Positions 12,101 to 25,052 of a stretch of DNA of 64,000 nt are shown one piece after another (the first letter of the stretch is position 1; every line of letters starts with the position of its first letter). The notes under the pieces were generated by a model. The model did not search any database. It was not told the DNA's origin and saw only the letters and a program-made list of their open reading frames with translations. The DNA comes from Caprella mutica (lineage: Eukaryota; Arthropoda; Malacostraca; Amphipoda; Caprellidae). Location: assembly GCA_947561585.1 (NCBI GenBank), contig CANNZV010000503.1:372001-436000 (forward strand), written 5' to 3'. A program made the translations under genes and the position numbers.

Positions 12101-12372
12101 TTAAAATAGTAATGGTTATTTAATTATATAAGAAGAGTAATGGTTATTTAATTATATAAAAATAGTAATTGTTATTTAATTATATAAAAATAGTAATTGT
12201 TATTTAATTATATAAAAATAGTAATTGTTATTTAATTATATAAAAATAGTAATTGTTATTTAATTATATAAAAATAGTAATTGTTATTTAATTATATAAA
12301 AATAGTAATGGTTATTTAATTATATAGAAATAGTTAATTGTTATTCAATTATATACAAATAGTATAATGATT
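12101..12372 (+). repeat. 28-bp minisatellite
   Basis: About nine copies of TAGTAATTGTTATTTAATTA + TATAAAAA. The central units are almost identical; the edges are degenerate. Confidence 0.88.
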
Positions 12373-15300
12373 ATTTGGTTATACATTATTTAGAGGTAGT
12401 TATTTAGATATAATAATTCGGAAATAATAATTTTGAAGTAGAAGTTTTGGCAATTTAGGAATTTTCAATTAGTATTTAAGCTGAATTAATTATTTAGTTA
12501 AGGGATAGTTCTGTTCATTTCGATTTACAATCAAAAGTTAGACTGGCTAAATACAAATCAATAAAGGTTAGCACCTACATTTCTATTGACATTAACGCCT
12601 TTGAAATTACCTGCTGTTACCTCTGAATGAAACTCGTCAGGTTATGTCGTCAACCTGCAGCATCAGTCACATCTTTGGTAGGGACGTATTATCCGGTTAT
12701 CATATGAAAATCGAAATGACAACTGTATTGAGATCAAGAAAGAAGATTACACTATATAATTATAATGCATGGTAAAATTTACAAATATTTTTCTAAAATA
12801 AAATCAAGGTAATCATAGACCAATATTAGTTTTTATTATCACAAGCCGTCAATTCACTTCCATTCGTGATGGTTTACAATGAATGACTCTGATGAATTAA
12901 TTTTTAATTGCCTTAAAAATGGCTCAGGTGATTATGATACGTTTAGCATATGTTGATATGTAAATAGCTCCCCTTTTCACACACAATACGTTTACTATTG
13001 TCCTGTGCTCTGAACTCACCAAAACATTCCCTGGTGCCAGATGTGTCAGTGGAAGATGCGGAGGAGGAAATGAAATACCTCTATCACCTGTTAAAGGCAT
13101 AGGTATGGAAAGCTAGACAGAGAATTACTTGACGAGAAAGGAGGATATTTTCAGTGTCTAACCTTATTGGTCTTAGCTTCACAATTTGTTATTAAATATA
13201 ATCACTGCCAGAGAATTCATATAAATAATCATATAATTATGCAACAAAATATGAATATTAGATAATCTATTATTACAGGTATCATATGAACATTTTATAT
13301 ATTTACATACGTAGGTAGCTGTACTTGTGGTGCATTTAAAGTCATCAATAATTCTCTAATAGAATTATGCATTGGATTCAACATGTTTTGCGACGTAAGA
13401 TTTTTGTGTTGATTTTGATTCAATGAATGCAGAAAATTCTTACAGGTATGGTCCAATATTCCTCTCATTTCGGAGATAATGAACTACTAATTCAAAAGTA
13501 AAAATCTTTTCATCTGACCAAACAATCTCACTATCTATGCCACCCTTCAATTCGTTCAGCATAACTTTTATGTTCTCCAGCCGCTGACAGTTTTATATGG
13601 ACGGTGATAGAGGACATGAATACATCGAAAATTGGATGTAGGCCTCGTGTTAGTGGTCTTTGTCGTCTAGTTTTTCCTAATCCTCTCTCGAATTCATGTA
13701 CAGTTGTTATCTCCCAAAACATTGTCTATCAGATAAGTCTCCTCCTTCCCTTCAGTCTATCATGAAATTGATGCATCTTTGCAATAACCAAATGTGACTT
13801 TCCTGCACAGCGCAGAGAAAGTATTGGTTAACTTTCATCTTACAGATAGAAGTGTTGCCTAATTTACTGGAACAAAATATGCAGTATAGTACCCTATTTG
13901 ACGCGATTTGTAAAAAGGCATACATTATATGTATATTTATGTATAAATTAAAAATTAATAGAATATAACTCTTTCGTACAAACAAATAAATAAGCTTAGA
14001 AACCAGATTCATTTTCATTTTTTTTAAGTTCAAACACATAATGTACGAAAATATTTATACGAATCGAGCTTTATATTCTATCTTCAAAAATAGAATAGTT
14101 TTCCATTAAAATAGAGAAAAGAATTAAGTAAAGAATTAAATATAATTCCATTGAAATATATATATTTAGAGAAAAATACATATTAGGTTACACCGAGTTA
14201 CAATATGTAGAATACATTGCAATATATAGAAATTCGATGAACCTATAATAATTCACATTTACCTTGAAAAACTGGCAGCAAGATTTGAGCATCACTAAAA
14301 CTAAAAAGAATAAAGCTTACAAAAATACACCTGGCAAGTCGATTAGAGAAACAAAGTAGATGTGCATCTTTGTGTCACTTCCTAAGCACAAACTTAGGGC
14401 TACTTTATAATTCAGGACAACAAATGGTACCAATGTTTACCACCTTCTTATAATTTATCATTTCCCAATATTCTTGTCAATGATACAATTGGCAAAGTCT
14501 GTGCTGGTAAAATATGTACGATAGTTTGCCACTCACCTCATCAGTTTAAACTGATCAATTTATATAATTTATAGATAAAAAGGATGATTATATGTACCGT
14601 GTATCTAAATATTATAATACAATATACTGTCAAAGATAAAGTTCTGTACTTTTACAGTTTAAAATTTATCAATTATTATGTAATTGAAGACTACTGATTA
14701 GCTCTCACATATTGACAATCATTCTGAAAGTTGATTTCGGTTCATCCTTATGTAGGCATAACTTTAGATTTTCACTTTCCATTCATATTCTTTGGTGAAT
14801 CCTGAGAATTTCTATATAGATATCGTTATTGAAATTAGTAATAAATCGCTGGTGAACAAGCAATGTATGTTAACTACTTTAGTCCAGGGAAAACCTCATT
14901 TCCTCGACTATCTCTCTACGCCATACGAATGCTTATCTACTTTAGTCGATTAAACGACGGCGCGGATGTCGGTTCCAGAATTAAACATATGGCTGATACC
15001 AATCTTATCTCAATGAAATAGTACAGAGGATGAAATTCTAAATTATAGATTGGAATTAAATTATATATGCAACTGACTGGAAATTGATTTTATCTTTCAT
15101 AGCTTCACCCTCGAGTACACTGCCTGCAAAAGAGAGTACTGAAAATAAGATTTTTTTTATATTCTATACTGTAGGTGGAATTCTTTGATCACTATAACCA
15201 ACAATTCGAACTTTCATACAATATACACCCACCTACTCAAACCAAAATAATTCAGAACTTATGATAAGGTTATATCAAACAAAAGAAACTTATAAAGTAT

Positions 15301-15787
15301 GGTCATTTGCTGGATCGGTAAATTGGCAATATCGCGATAATGTGTACCAATATATTCTGATACAACGATCCCAATTAGGATAGAAACACTGTTGACGTGG
15401 GTAATATGCGGTTATGGTAGGGAGTAAATTAGAAATAAAATATATTATAATTAAATTCCTGTTGAAATCCAATCAATTTTCCGTCAAAGTTTACATACAT
15501 TTTTTGATGAATGTTTAAACTAAAAAAAACTGAGCTATCTTCATTTAAAATAATTCCACTTCAATTCTCGCTCTGAGCATCAATTAAATAATGATTATTT
15601 AATTTATTATTCATTTTTAAATAAAGTTCGAAACATTGAAAACTTACACAAATTTGAAAAAAAATATATTCTAAGTAATCAAATTCAATGAAAAACTACA
15701 AATGAGTGACAATTTCTACGAAATAATTTTCGTACACCGTAAATCTTGGTAGGTACTTTATACGATAAAATGAAAATATCATAAAGA
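12373..15787. other. Gene-poor AT-rich stretch
   Basis: I see no reliable gene. A minus-strand frame at 15,472-15,290 encodes a Cys/Tyr/Trp-rich peptide (QQCFYPNWDRCIRIYWYT), but it begins with TTG; it could be an exon fragment. Confidence 0.3.
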
Positions 15788-15919
15788 TTATAAAAAGACG
15801 AGAAATATATTGGAATGGTATCGTAATAAATGAGAGTCACATTCATTGCAAGGGGAGGAAACATTGCCATCGCTAGAAACTTTCGCACTGTCGATATTTG
15901 AAGCTCTGACCTTTGCCAT
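15788..15919 (-). CDS. Candidate first exon or short ORF, unknown
   Basis: ATG-initiated 43-aa frame beginning MAKVRASNIDSAKVSSDGN and continuing VSSPCNECDSHLLRYHSN. Composition is unlike the surrounding AT-rich noise (Ser, Asp, Cys, few Lys/Ile runs), but it is short and ends at a stop without a clear donor. It could be an exon remnant or chance. No family recognised. Confidence 0.2.
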   Translation of the reverse strand: MAKVRASNIDSAKVSSDGNVSSPCNECDSHLLRYHSNIFLVFL

Positions 15920-17700
15920 TTTCTTATTTGATTTTTTACTCACATAGTAAGATATTACATGCTATTTTGAAATTATATTTTTAATATGAAAGTGGTCCAG
16001 GAGAATTAAGGATATGTTTTTGACATCATTTTCTTTCAAAATTTAGATATTTTCATAACAATTTTTTATACTATTATAATAATTTTGAATGAAAAAAATT
16101 ACCATCTGAATAAAAAATTCTTTACATACAATTTTTTTTCAATAACTTCCAAATAGTACTTCACTCATTTAAATTCTGCATTTTAATAACTGTACAAAAT
16201 ATACACGTGGTGTGAAATATCTCAAACTATCAATACATGGGAATAATACCCCTGTGGATACCATTTTCCTTATAGAAATATATATAATGTTATTCATATA
16301 CCCGGCTACAAATTCCAGCTAATCCCGGATTATATCGGGCGAGATTCGCAGTATTCCTAGAGTGAGAAACTTGATCATACATGAATAAATCGATATTTTG
16401 TTACTCGGCTCCTTTATATATTGTAAAGACTCTTGTATGTGTATTATATCTATTGAACTGTCACCAAGTAATACTTATTAATACTTTTTAGAATAGTTCG
16501 CTCTTAAAGTATTGGAGCATGGAACTTTTATTGAGTAAATAAGTCTTAGATTCATCAATTTCATAATCAATAACTTGTTCTTTATATACGCTATTATAAT
16601 TTATATATTTATTTCACTCAGTATTTATACGTATATATTTTTTTCTTAATTCCACCCAACATATAAATGTGAATTAAATGATCGCTAAATGAAAATATAC
16701 AAACTAATTCGTATAATTATCTGAATCAGAGACGGGCACAAATTAAAACAAAATACAATCATGCAATAATTAAAAGTGATTCACAACTTTATGAAAATTT
16801 GACTCCAGACTGAAATTATTGCGATACCAATTAACTTTCTAATTCAGGTTTCAATATTTTCATTTATAAAAGTTGAGCTTCTGATAAGAGAACTGGTAAT
16901 TTGTTTGATATTAATAACAGAGGCGGAAGTTATTGAATCGAAATGATGGATTTATTTTGCTCGCATTCTTCAGTTAGAGTAAAACAACAAAGTGAAATTT
17001 CCATTTAAACTACAGAAATATTTTTTATTCATGTGGAAATTAATCTGTGAATGGTTTGCATATTTTTGTTTGAAAAAAAATACCCTTTGAAACCATTTAT
17101 TGAATTTTATTTTATACCCTTTTTATATTGAGAAATATTGAAAAAAGTTAAAATTAGTCTGAAGTAAAATTGCATCGAACATACAAATTGTCTATCGCTT
17201 TGTCTTGTAATTATCAAATAATCTTTTAAAATGCATACTGTTTCATTTAGGCAATTTAACCTAGTTCCAACTACATTTTAGGACTATTTCATTAATTTCA
17301 AAATCTTTGCTCTCTATCTTGTAACTTCAAAACTCTATCTTGTAACTTGATTTCATATCCAATACCCACATCAGCTTATCTTTACTTCAGTTACCTAAGC
17401 TCTTAGAATAAGGTATTAATTTCACGCAAAAAAAGTTGAAAGTAAAAGTTTTTCCTAGAAGTTTTTTTTAATTACTACAGCTACCAATTTAAGCCTATCT
17501 TAACTCAAAGTGAGATTAATATTTTTATACTATTTATGCGGATATATTAACCATCAAAATGAATAATAAACGTAATCCACTTTCCTCAAATAATAATAAA
17601 TTCGATTAGTTTTACGTCCAATCAGTCATATAATTTCTCGAAACGGATGAATAAAATAATTAATGTTATATCTTTTGTAAATAGATGCAATTTATTATAT
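15920..17700. other. AT-rich stretch, no feature recognised
   Basis: No repeat array, inverted repeat or coding pattern found. Confidence 0.35.
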
Positions 17701-17752
17701 AAGAGGCTTCTCCTCTTAATCTTCTAAAGCCCCACAAAAACTTTCTTCCTGG
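17701..17752 (+). repeat. Solitary copy of the 35-bp repeat unit
   Basis: CTTCTCCTCTTAATCTTCTA, then AAGCCCCAC and AACTTTC, resemble one unit of the array at 3,040. No gene copy lies nearby. Confidence 0.4.
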
Positions 17753-18024
17753 TTAAGAAAAATGGGAAGGATGGTTTTATCAAAATATTGTATTATTCAT
17801 GATTATCGATGATTATATCCACGAAATTACCTCAATCATATTCCAATTAATTTACATTTATTACAAATATAATATCCAAGTTATGATAAGCAATCAGGAA
17901 GTATGATAATCAACCAGTTATATAAATACCATTCTTGATTAGATTTCCATGTTTCTTGTAAACAACATCATTAATGTAATGTCTTAATCTCACAGCTGAT
18001 GACTCAATGAAGTAACTCCGGGGA

Positions 18025-18141
18025 ATGACCGCAAACTCGACAGATTTAGAAGATTCTCCAGATGTAATTACTGAGTCACTTTTAGATGACTCAGCTGAGA
18101 ATGAAAACTTCTACAGCCTCCAGAGAATTGGATATATCTGA
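18025..18141 (+). CDS. Candidate short acidic ORF or exon, unknown
   Basis: ATG-initiated 38-aa frame beginning MTANSTDLEDSPDVITESLL and continuing DDSAENENFYSLQRIGYI before TGA. It is acidic with a protein-like composition and sits in a less AT-rich patch. No promoter, splice site or relative is visible. Confidence 0.18.
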   Translation: MTANSTDLEDSPDVITESLLDDSAENENFYSLQRIGYI

Positions 18142-19240
18142 TAAAAAAACTAAGGGCGTTATTATTTCAAAACGTGGCCTAGATTGTTTCTTAATAGTTC
18201 ATCCAATAGATTAATTTCCCGTATTTGTAAAATATTTAGCCCATTTATTCATTTCTGTGACAAATATCCTTGTTAGTCAGAATGAACTTTATTATTATGA
18301 AAATACTGAAATATTAGGAATTAAATATTATTAATTATCGATATCTCTATTAGAGAATTATAGACGTATAGTAGGAGACGTATTATATTAATGTAATGAA
18401 GCACATAATTAAGAGACAGTGATTAAGTCATACTTTAACATATTTTAAATATATATCTCATTTAATAATTTATGTGATTAAGTTGTAGCTATCATATTTT
18501 TTCCGCGTAATTATGCACTCTGTTAATTAGAAAATAATATATACTAAAGCTTTCAAAGCAACCATAATATTTTTCTGCATTTCTATATTTTCAAATGGCT
18601 AAATATTCTTTAATAATTCCTCGTTGTGTTCTGCATATGCTTTTAAATTATATACATTAGCATACATCCAATAACACACAATTACACATGAATGAAATCT
18701 GTACAAAATTATTCTAGAATTTAAATTATTTGTCACTTTGCGTAATTACTTTCGTTGTTCTGAAGCCCGAATAATTAACTGGAGCTTTTGATGTTTACAT
18801 TCATATTTCTTCTCTTCAGAGAGAGCATTTGCACAAATGATAATTCACTAAGTCTCTCAACTTCCACCTCAACAATTCCTATGAATTGCTAATTTATTAA
18901 AAGTTTAGATTAGGTAGCGCAATGACCTGATGGGTATGCACTAACGCCTCCACTGTGCTCTTCATTAGCGATTGTTTACTTTTCTAAAGCTGTACAACGA
19001 GCAAGAGTTTTTACATGGAGGTGTCTTTTGAAATTATTTATGTTGTATTGGAGAGAAGTATATTGGAACTTAACAGTACTCGGAAAGTGGATGTTAAGGT
19101 AGTATTTCATATATAGAAGTATTTAAAAAAAAATTCAGATTGTTACTTGATCAATGTTAACACCAAGTTACCGAGTACTGTGCGTGTTCGAGTAGTACAT
19201 GATGTTATCCCTCTAATTTGATTTGGATTTTATTTAGAGT
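18142..19240. other. AT-rich stretch, no feature recognised
   Basis: Only AT-rich sequence without arrays or open frames. Confidence 0.35.
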
Positions 19241-19241
19241 A

Positions 19242-19398
19242 AGTTATGAATTATCGGTCAGTACTACATCTTCGGTCATATAAGAAAAAACGATTTAAAA
19301 ATTATTATTAGATAGGACTGTGTAATGATAATAATAATTTTTATATCGTTTTTTTACTATATGACCAAAGATTAAGCACTGACCAATAATTCATAACT
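19242..19398. mobile_element. Short snapback MITE
   Basis: Arms of about 70 bp (from GTTATGAATTATCGGTCAGT) are inverted at the right (ACTGACCAATAATTCATAAC) with a loop of about 20 nt. The transcript or DNA would form a near-perfect hairpin. No coding capacity. Confidence 0.7.
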
Positions 19399-20439
19399 AA
19401 CCCAAAAGTTGAGTAATAATTTTAATGTTTATTGACGTATTAATATGCATCGTAAATTATATAAACATTTCTAATAGACACTCTGGATATAATGAACATT
19501 GATTTATATGTACACCTGAGAATAGTAACGTTGAAAATAACCTAATTATCATTTCATATTATAGTCCACTGAGCTGAAATACTCTAGTTGAATTTTTCGT
19601 ATTTGAAATAAGTTATTTCTTGATTGCCAATCATTTTTTATTTGAATTTCCAGAGAATATGTTTTCCAAAGTATACACTCATAGTGAATGATAACATTGC
19701 ATGTCTGGAACTATCATTTATCCAAATATACATCAACCCAATCCGAGTAATTATTATTAATGCTTCGTATTGTTAATTAAGGCAAAAGATAACCCACTCA
19801 TAACCCTTAAAGTGTATTACGTGCTCTAATTTATAAATAGGTTATGCAAGTATATTAAAGATGATCCCTCTTATTTTGATTAAATACATTCAAATACATT
19901 TTATTGATCTATATCCACTTTATCATTTGATCAAATATAAGAGACATAAAATGATTTATCTTTATCTAAAAGTCGATAATAATTATTCGGTTTTGGAGGC
20001 CAGTAATTCAGCCAAAGGTGCGACTCTATCATTAGGTCAATTGCAGTTTTGCCTCAAGCAGTAATTACTAGTAGACCGATGATGAGAAATGGAATACTAT
20101 AAGACCAAACACGCAGGCTTGCTCATTACATTATAACATTATTAAAATAAGGAATAATTAATTCGTAAATTCCATGCTAATTATAAAATGGTTATCATAA
20201 CCAATAAGGTTTATAATAAATTAGTGGCAATTTTCATCGTGTAAATGATATAATAATATACATTTGTTAGGAATCAGAACATATTTTATTGATACGAATT
20301 ATTTCAGTATATGTATATAAACGTATATTCTATAAATACTTTATTTTAAAAAAAATATTAGGAGCATTATTATTGACATATCCTATTCAAGAACAGCTGT
20401 GGATAGTACATCAGTTCACCTTTTTTGCTAAGTAATATC
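19399..20439. other. AT-rich stretch, no feature recognised
   Basis: The sequence is AT-rich up to the edge of the 17-bp satellite, with no supported gene. Confidence 0.3.
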
Positions 20440-21765
20440 TGATTTTTGTCTCATCTGTTTTTACTGCACATATTTTGCTGTTTCACATCTGTGGCTGCCT
20501 CACATCTGTTTTGGTCTCACATATGTTATTGCTTCACATCTGTTGCTGCTTCACATCTGTTGCTACTTCACATCTTCTGCTGCTTCACATCTGTCGCTGC
20601 TTCACATCTGTTGCTGCCTCACTTCTGTTATTGCTTCACATCTGTTATTTCTTCACATCTGTTGCTGCTTCACATTTATTAGGGCTTCACATCTGTCATT
20701 GCCTCACATATGTTATTGTTTAACATCTGTTGCTGTTTCACATCTGTCACTGCTCCACATCTGTTGTGCTTCACATCTGTTATTGCTTCGCATCTGTTTT
20801 TCCTTCACATATGTTATTGCTTCACATCTGCTATTGCTTCACATCTAATATTGCCTCACATCTGTTATTGCTTCACATCTATTATTGTTTCACATCTGTT
20901 ATTTTTTCACATCTGTTATTGCTTCACATTTGTTATTGCTTCACATCTGTTATTGATTTACGTATGTTGCTGCTTCACATCTGCGGCTGCCTCACATCTG
21001 TTTCTGTCTCACATATGTAATTGCTTCACATCTGTTGTTGCTTCACATCTGTTGCTGCTTTACATCTGCTGCTGCTTCACATCTGTCGCTACTTCACATC
21101 TGTTGCTGACTCACATCTGTTATTGCTTCACATCTGTTGCTGCTTCACATTTGTTAGGGCTTCAAAACTGCCATTGCCTCACATATGTTATTGTTTAACA
21201 TTTGTTGCTGTTTCATATTTGTTGCTGCTTCACATCTGTTGCGCTTCACGTATCTGTTATTGCTTCACATCAATTATTGCCTCACATCTGTTATTGCTTC
21301 GCATCTATTTTTTTTCACATCTGCTATTGCTTCACATCTGTTATTGCTTCACATCTATTATTGTTTCATATCTATTATTGCTTCACATCTATTATTGTTT
21401 CACATTTATTATTGTTTTACATCTGTTATTGCTTCACATCTATTATTGTTTCACATCTGTTATTGCTTCACATCTGTTATTGCTTCACATTTATTATTGT
21501 TTCACATCTATTATTGCTTCACATCTATTATTGTTTCACATATATTATTGTTTCACATCTGTTATTGCTTCACATCTATTATTGTTTCACATCTGTTATT
21601 GCTACACATCTGTTAGGCTTCACATCTATTATTGCTTCACATCTGTTATTGCTTCACATCTGTTATTGCTTCACATCTATTATTGTTTCACATCTATTAT
21701 TGTTTCACATCTGTTATTGCTTCACATCTGTTATGCTTCACATCTATTATTGCTTCTTATCTGCT
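20440..21765 (+). repeat. 17-bp minisatellite with higher-order structure
   Basis: About 78 copies of TTCACATCTGTTATTGC and variants. Since the unit lacks stop codons in all three plus-strand frames and 17 is not a multiple of 3, long open frames appear in every frame; these are artefacts. Rare variants recur together (GTGGCTGCCT at 20,491 and GCGGCTGCCT at 20,983; TTAGGGC at 20,679 and 21,154), showing duplication of a block of about 28-29 units. The right half is dominated by CTATTATTG variants. Confidence 0.93.
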
Positions 21766-21769
21766 TTCT

Positions 21770-22620
21770 CATGAGTGTTATTTGCTCTACTATTCTATAT
21801 AAATAGGTACAGACTAGTCTACCTGTTCTTTGCTATTTAAATGGTATTTTTACTCAGGATAATAATCATAATGAGAAAAATCCTAATGTATGGACTAAAA
21901 AAATGTATGGACTAATTTAGAAAACTTATCTGGAGCATTTTCACAGTGTAACCTACTACGTTTTGTATGACTTAATTACATCGTTAGCTATTATGAAATA
22001 TATACAAAACATAATATTCACGGATGGCGATTCGAGATACTAATGTTCAATTATACACTCTACATATCATTTCTTTCAGTATAGTAAAATATTAAACGAA
22101 ATTAGGATTGAACTCAAAATGAATCATGGATGAAATCTTCATTCAAAATCTATATGGAAACAATGCAAAAATGCATTCTTTGAAATCTCCTTCATCAAAC
22201 GGACAAAAATGGAATTTGTTCGCGGTAGTGCAATGTTTAGATTATTTATGGAGGTCTAAAACACACTGTTGCATCGTCCATCATACTCCATCATGAATCG
22301 GTGGCACATCTTTGACATACACATAAAGGATGAGTGCAAAGTTTTCACAACATTTTACTTTTAAAATGAATATTGTGCACATTGATTCAGCTCACAACAT
22401 GCGCACAATCTATTAAGATGTGTAGAACATTTGTATCTCATAATAGTTTTCTAACTAACCGCAGAACCTACCTTTTCTGCATAAATATCATTTCAAATAA
22501 TATAATTATAAACTTTACTCGTGCCGGTAACTTTTATTTAGTGAATTATATGTTAACGCCTAGGAAAATAGATGTATTCAGATTCAAGATGGATGAATAG
22601 ATGATAGATATATAACATGA
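21770..22620. other. Gene-poor stretch before unit B
   Basis: No supported gene. A 75-codon plus-strand frame at 22,373 has no recognisable domain and is probably chance. Confidence 0.3.
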
Positions 22621-23136
22621 CATCATTACAGCAATATTATCAATTATACAGTTCTATAATTATTAGTAAATTATTTCATACTAAATATCTTATTCAAATA
22701 AAAGTAATATTGTATTGAAAAGAAATGAATTGTTTTTCTGAATAAACAATATTGCTCTATAATTTTAAAAATATATAATATTTACAGTCTCGTATCTGAA
22801 ATCTATTGCAACATTAATTTATATTATTATTAGTGATGGCTAATGTATTTTCAATGCTGTAAATGTAATTCAGAAGATTGTAGAATATAGTGATTATAAT
22901 ATCATATTTTTTTCCAAATACAGAAAATTAATTTTTTTTTAGTAATTATTGAACTAAATGCAGCTATTCTCAAATAATGTGTAATTTATTTTCCTATAGG
23001 AGGACCAATTTATTTGAATATCGATTAATTATACATCAACTGTAACCTTAGATAATCTCTAATCAGTTCTCCATTATTGGATTATAGTTATTATCTTTTA
23101 GGAAAATGAAAATTACGGAAAGAGAATGTTGTAGTG

Positions 23137-23372
23137 ATTGGTGGGGCCATAGAAGACTATGAAGGGAAAGTTATGTTGGGCCATGGAAGATTGACAAGGG
23201 GAGGTTATATTGGGGCTATAAAAGATTAAGAAGGGAAAGTTATGGTGGGGCCATTAAAGATTAAGGGGGGAAAGTTATGGTGGGGCCATAGAATATTAAG
23301 GAGGGAAAGTAATGGTGGGCCATAGAAGATTAGGAGGAGCCCCTTATAATCTTCTATGACCCCACTATTGCT
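23137..23372 (-). repeat. 35-bp minisatellite, unit B
   Basis: About six copies of the same 35-bp unit on the opposite strand (GGGGCCATAGAAGATTAAG and GGGAAAGTTATGGTG). It ends in an inverted copy at 23,340-23,370 (TAATCTTCTATGACCCCAC). Confidence 0.75.
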
Positions 23373-24257
23373 TTTAATTCGTAGTGCTAGGATTTTAATA
23401 GATTAATTTATAATTAGTTTATTATATAATTAATTAATTGGAAATTATGTAGTGTTCCTGTCAGTTACACCATTAACGTAATAAAAAATGCTATAATTAT
23501 AATGTAATAATACCATAAAATTCCATTAAAATTTAATTAGTTTTCTTAGTAAAGTGGTCGATTTATACAAGCGTTATTAATGATTTTGTCACAGACGAAT
23601 ATTTTGATTTTTATCGTTATCTAGCTTCTAATTTTTTTTGTGATTGGTTATCTTAATCATCACAATAGAAATTGAAACATAACCATAGTTGCCCACATAT
23701 AGTGTTTATTAACACATAAAGTATGATGAATGATAACAAAAAAAATTCTGCCACTATTAATATTTTGTGATAATTTGCTTTCGAAATCTGGGAAGAATGT
23801 AAATGTATATAGTAAGTGACATATAATTTCATTTAAAAAATCAACGGAATAATGGAAATATCTGTTTTTGCCAACTCCTTGCCCTCACGCACTTGTACAA
23901 GAAAGGTCCACTTATTCGCATCAAAATCTTATAATTAATAATACATATTATATCTTTGATCAATGCAACAACCGAATTTTGTTTCACATTAAATTTAATT
24001 TACCTATTAACTATGAAGAAAAATGAAACTATTCTTGGTTATTAGAATTAACTAGTTTTCTAGAATGATTTATACAGTATAATGAAATATATGATATATA
24101 CTATATAATAAAACATGTATAAATGTGTAATAAGGTATTATGTATAATTATTAATGTTTTGCATATTACAACTTTTTCATTTCTTTCAACAATAATGTAA
24201 TATTCAATATATTACAAAGTTCTATTTCAAATAGTAAAAGTATATACGATTTTTTAA

Positions 24258-24452
24258 GTTGAAGAATAATTTACTCTGAGAACGTATTTACGTTACTAAT
24301 TACGTATAATTAGTTTGGGATAAATTACTAATAAAGTTTTGTAGCTCATCCTAAATTAGTCTGTGTATCCAATTGCAATAAGTTTTGATCATTGACGGTA
24401 AACCAGTTCACACGTGCAAAAAGGTAATATTGTTTTTATAGCGATGAGTGCA
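24258..24452 (-). promoter_or_regulatory. Conserved noncoding block 3' of gene B
   Basis: Counterpart of 2281-2470 in the same orientation relative to the gene. It includes CCAGTTCACACGTGCAAAAA and ACGTATTTACGTTACTAATT. Confidence 0.4.
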
Positions 24453-24812
24453 AACATCTACAAATATTTTTCAGATATAGTATATCTCAATTGTCAATTT
24501 TTAGAATCTATAAATTACATTTAGCTTGACAATTATATCTAGAAACGAGAAGTGAAAAAGTTGTAAATATATTTACCACTAATAAATGCTTTATATATGA
24601 TTTAATTCTTCCTAATTAATTTTTTTGATAGAGAAAAGAGAAGAATGAAGGATATATGAATATTCAAATTTCCAATGGTATAATTCATTTTAGACGGTCA
24701 TAGAGCAACATCATCTTGCTCAATGGATAAGTTCCTGCTTTGGCTACGAATACATGACTGCTTATTTTGTTTATCAATTCTATTTTTATCCTCATGATAT
24801 ATTCCCTTCACT

Positions 24813-25052
24813 TCAGGGGATTACTGAAAAGACTCTGACTTCAGTTACTTCCAGAAACTTGGTTTCATCAGTGTAGGTTCCTTCCTTAGCAATGGCGAAG
24901 AATCTACCGCACTTGGGTGAAGGTAGGTTGAACTCCAGAAAGTGGTTTCCACCGTTGTTGGGGTCTCCGTACGGGCCTGCGTAGTACTGGATTTGTTCGT
25001 AACCATTTTCTTGGAATTTGCCATTCGAAACTCCAACTGATCCCAGGTAGAA
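24813..25052 (-). CDS. Gene B exon 4
   Basis: 240 nt from a TGTAG acceptor to TGA. Its variable loop reads GPYGDPNNGGNHFLEF, followed by PKCGRFFAIAKEGTY and TEVRVFSVIP. Confidence 0.9.
   Translation of the reverse strand, partial: FYLGSVGVSNGKFQENGYEQIQYYAGPYGDPNNGGNHFLEFNLPSPKCGRFFAIAKEGTYTDETKFLEVTEVRVFSVIP

Noticed and set aside
19075..19184. Short inverted pair CAGTACTCGG / CCGAGTACTG
   Set aside because: Only about 10 bp paired, with no target duplication; too little to call an element.
20440..21806. Long open frames (up to 261 codons) rich in His, Cys and Leu
   Set aside because: They come from a 17-bp tandem repeat lacking stops in all three plus frames; the peptides are translations of the satellite.
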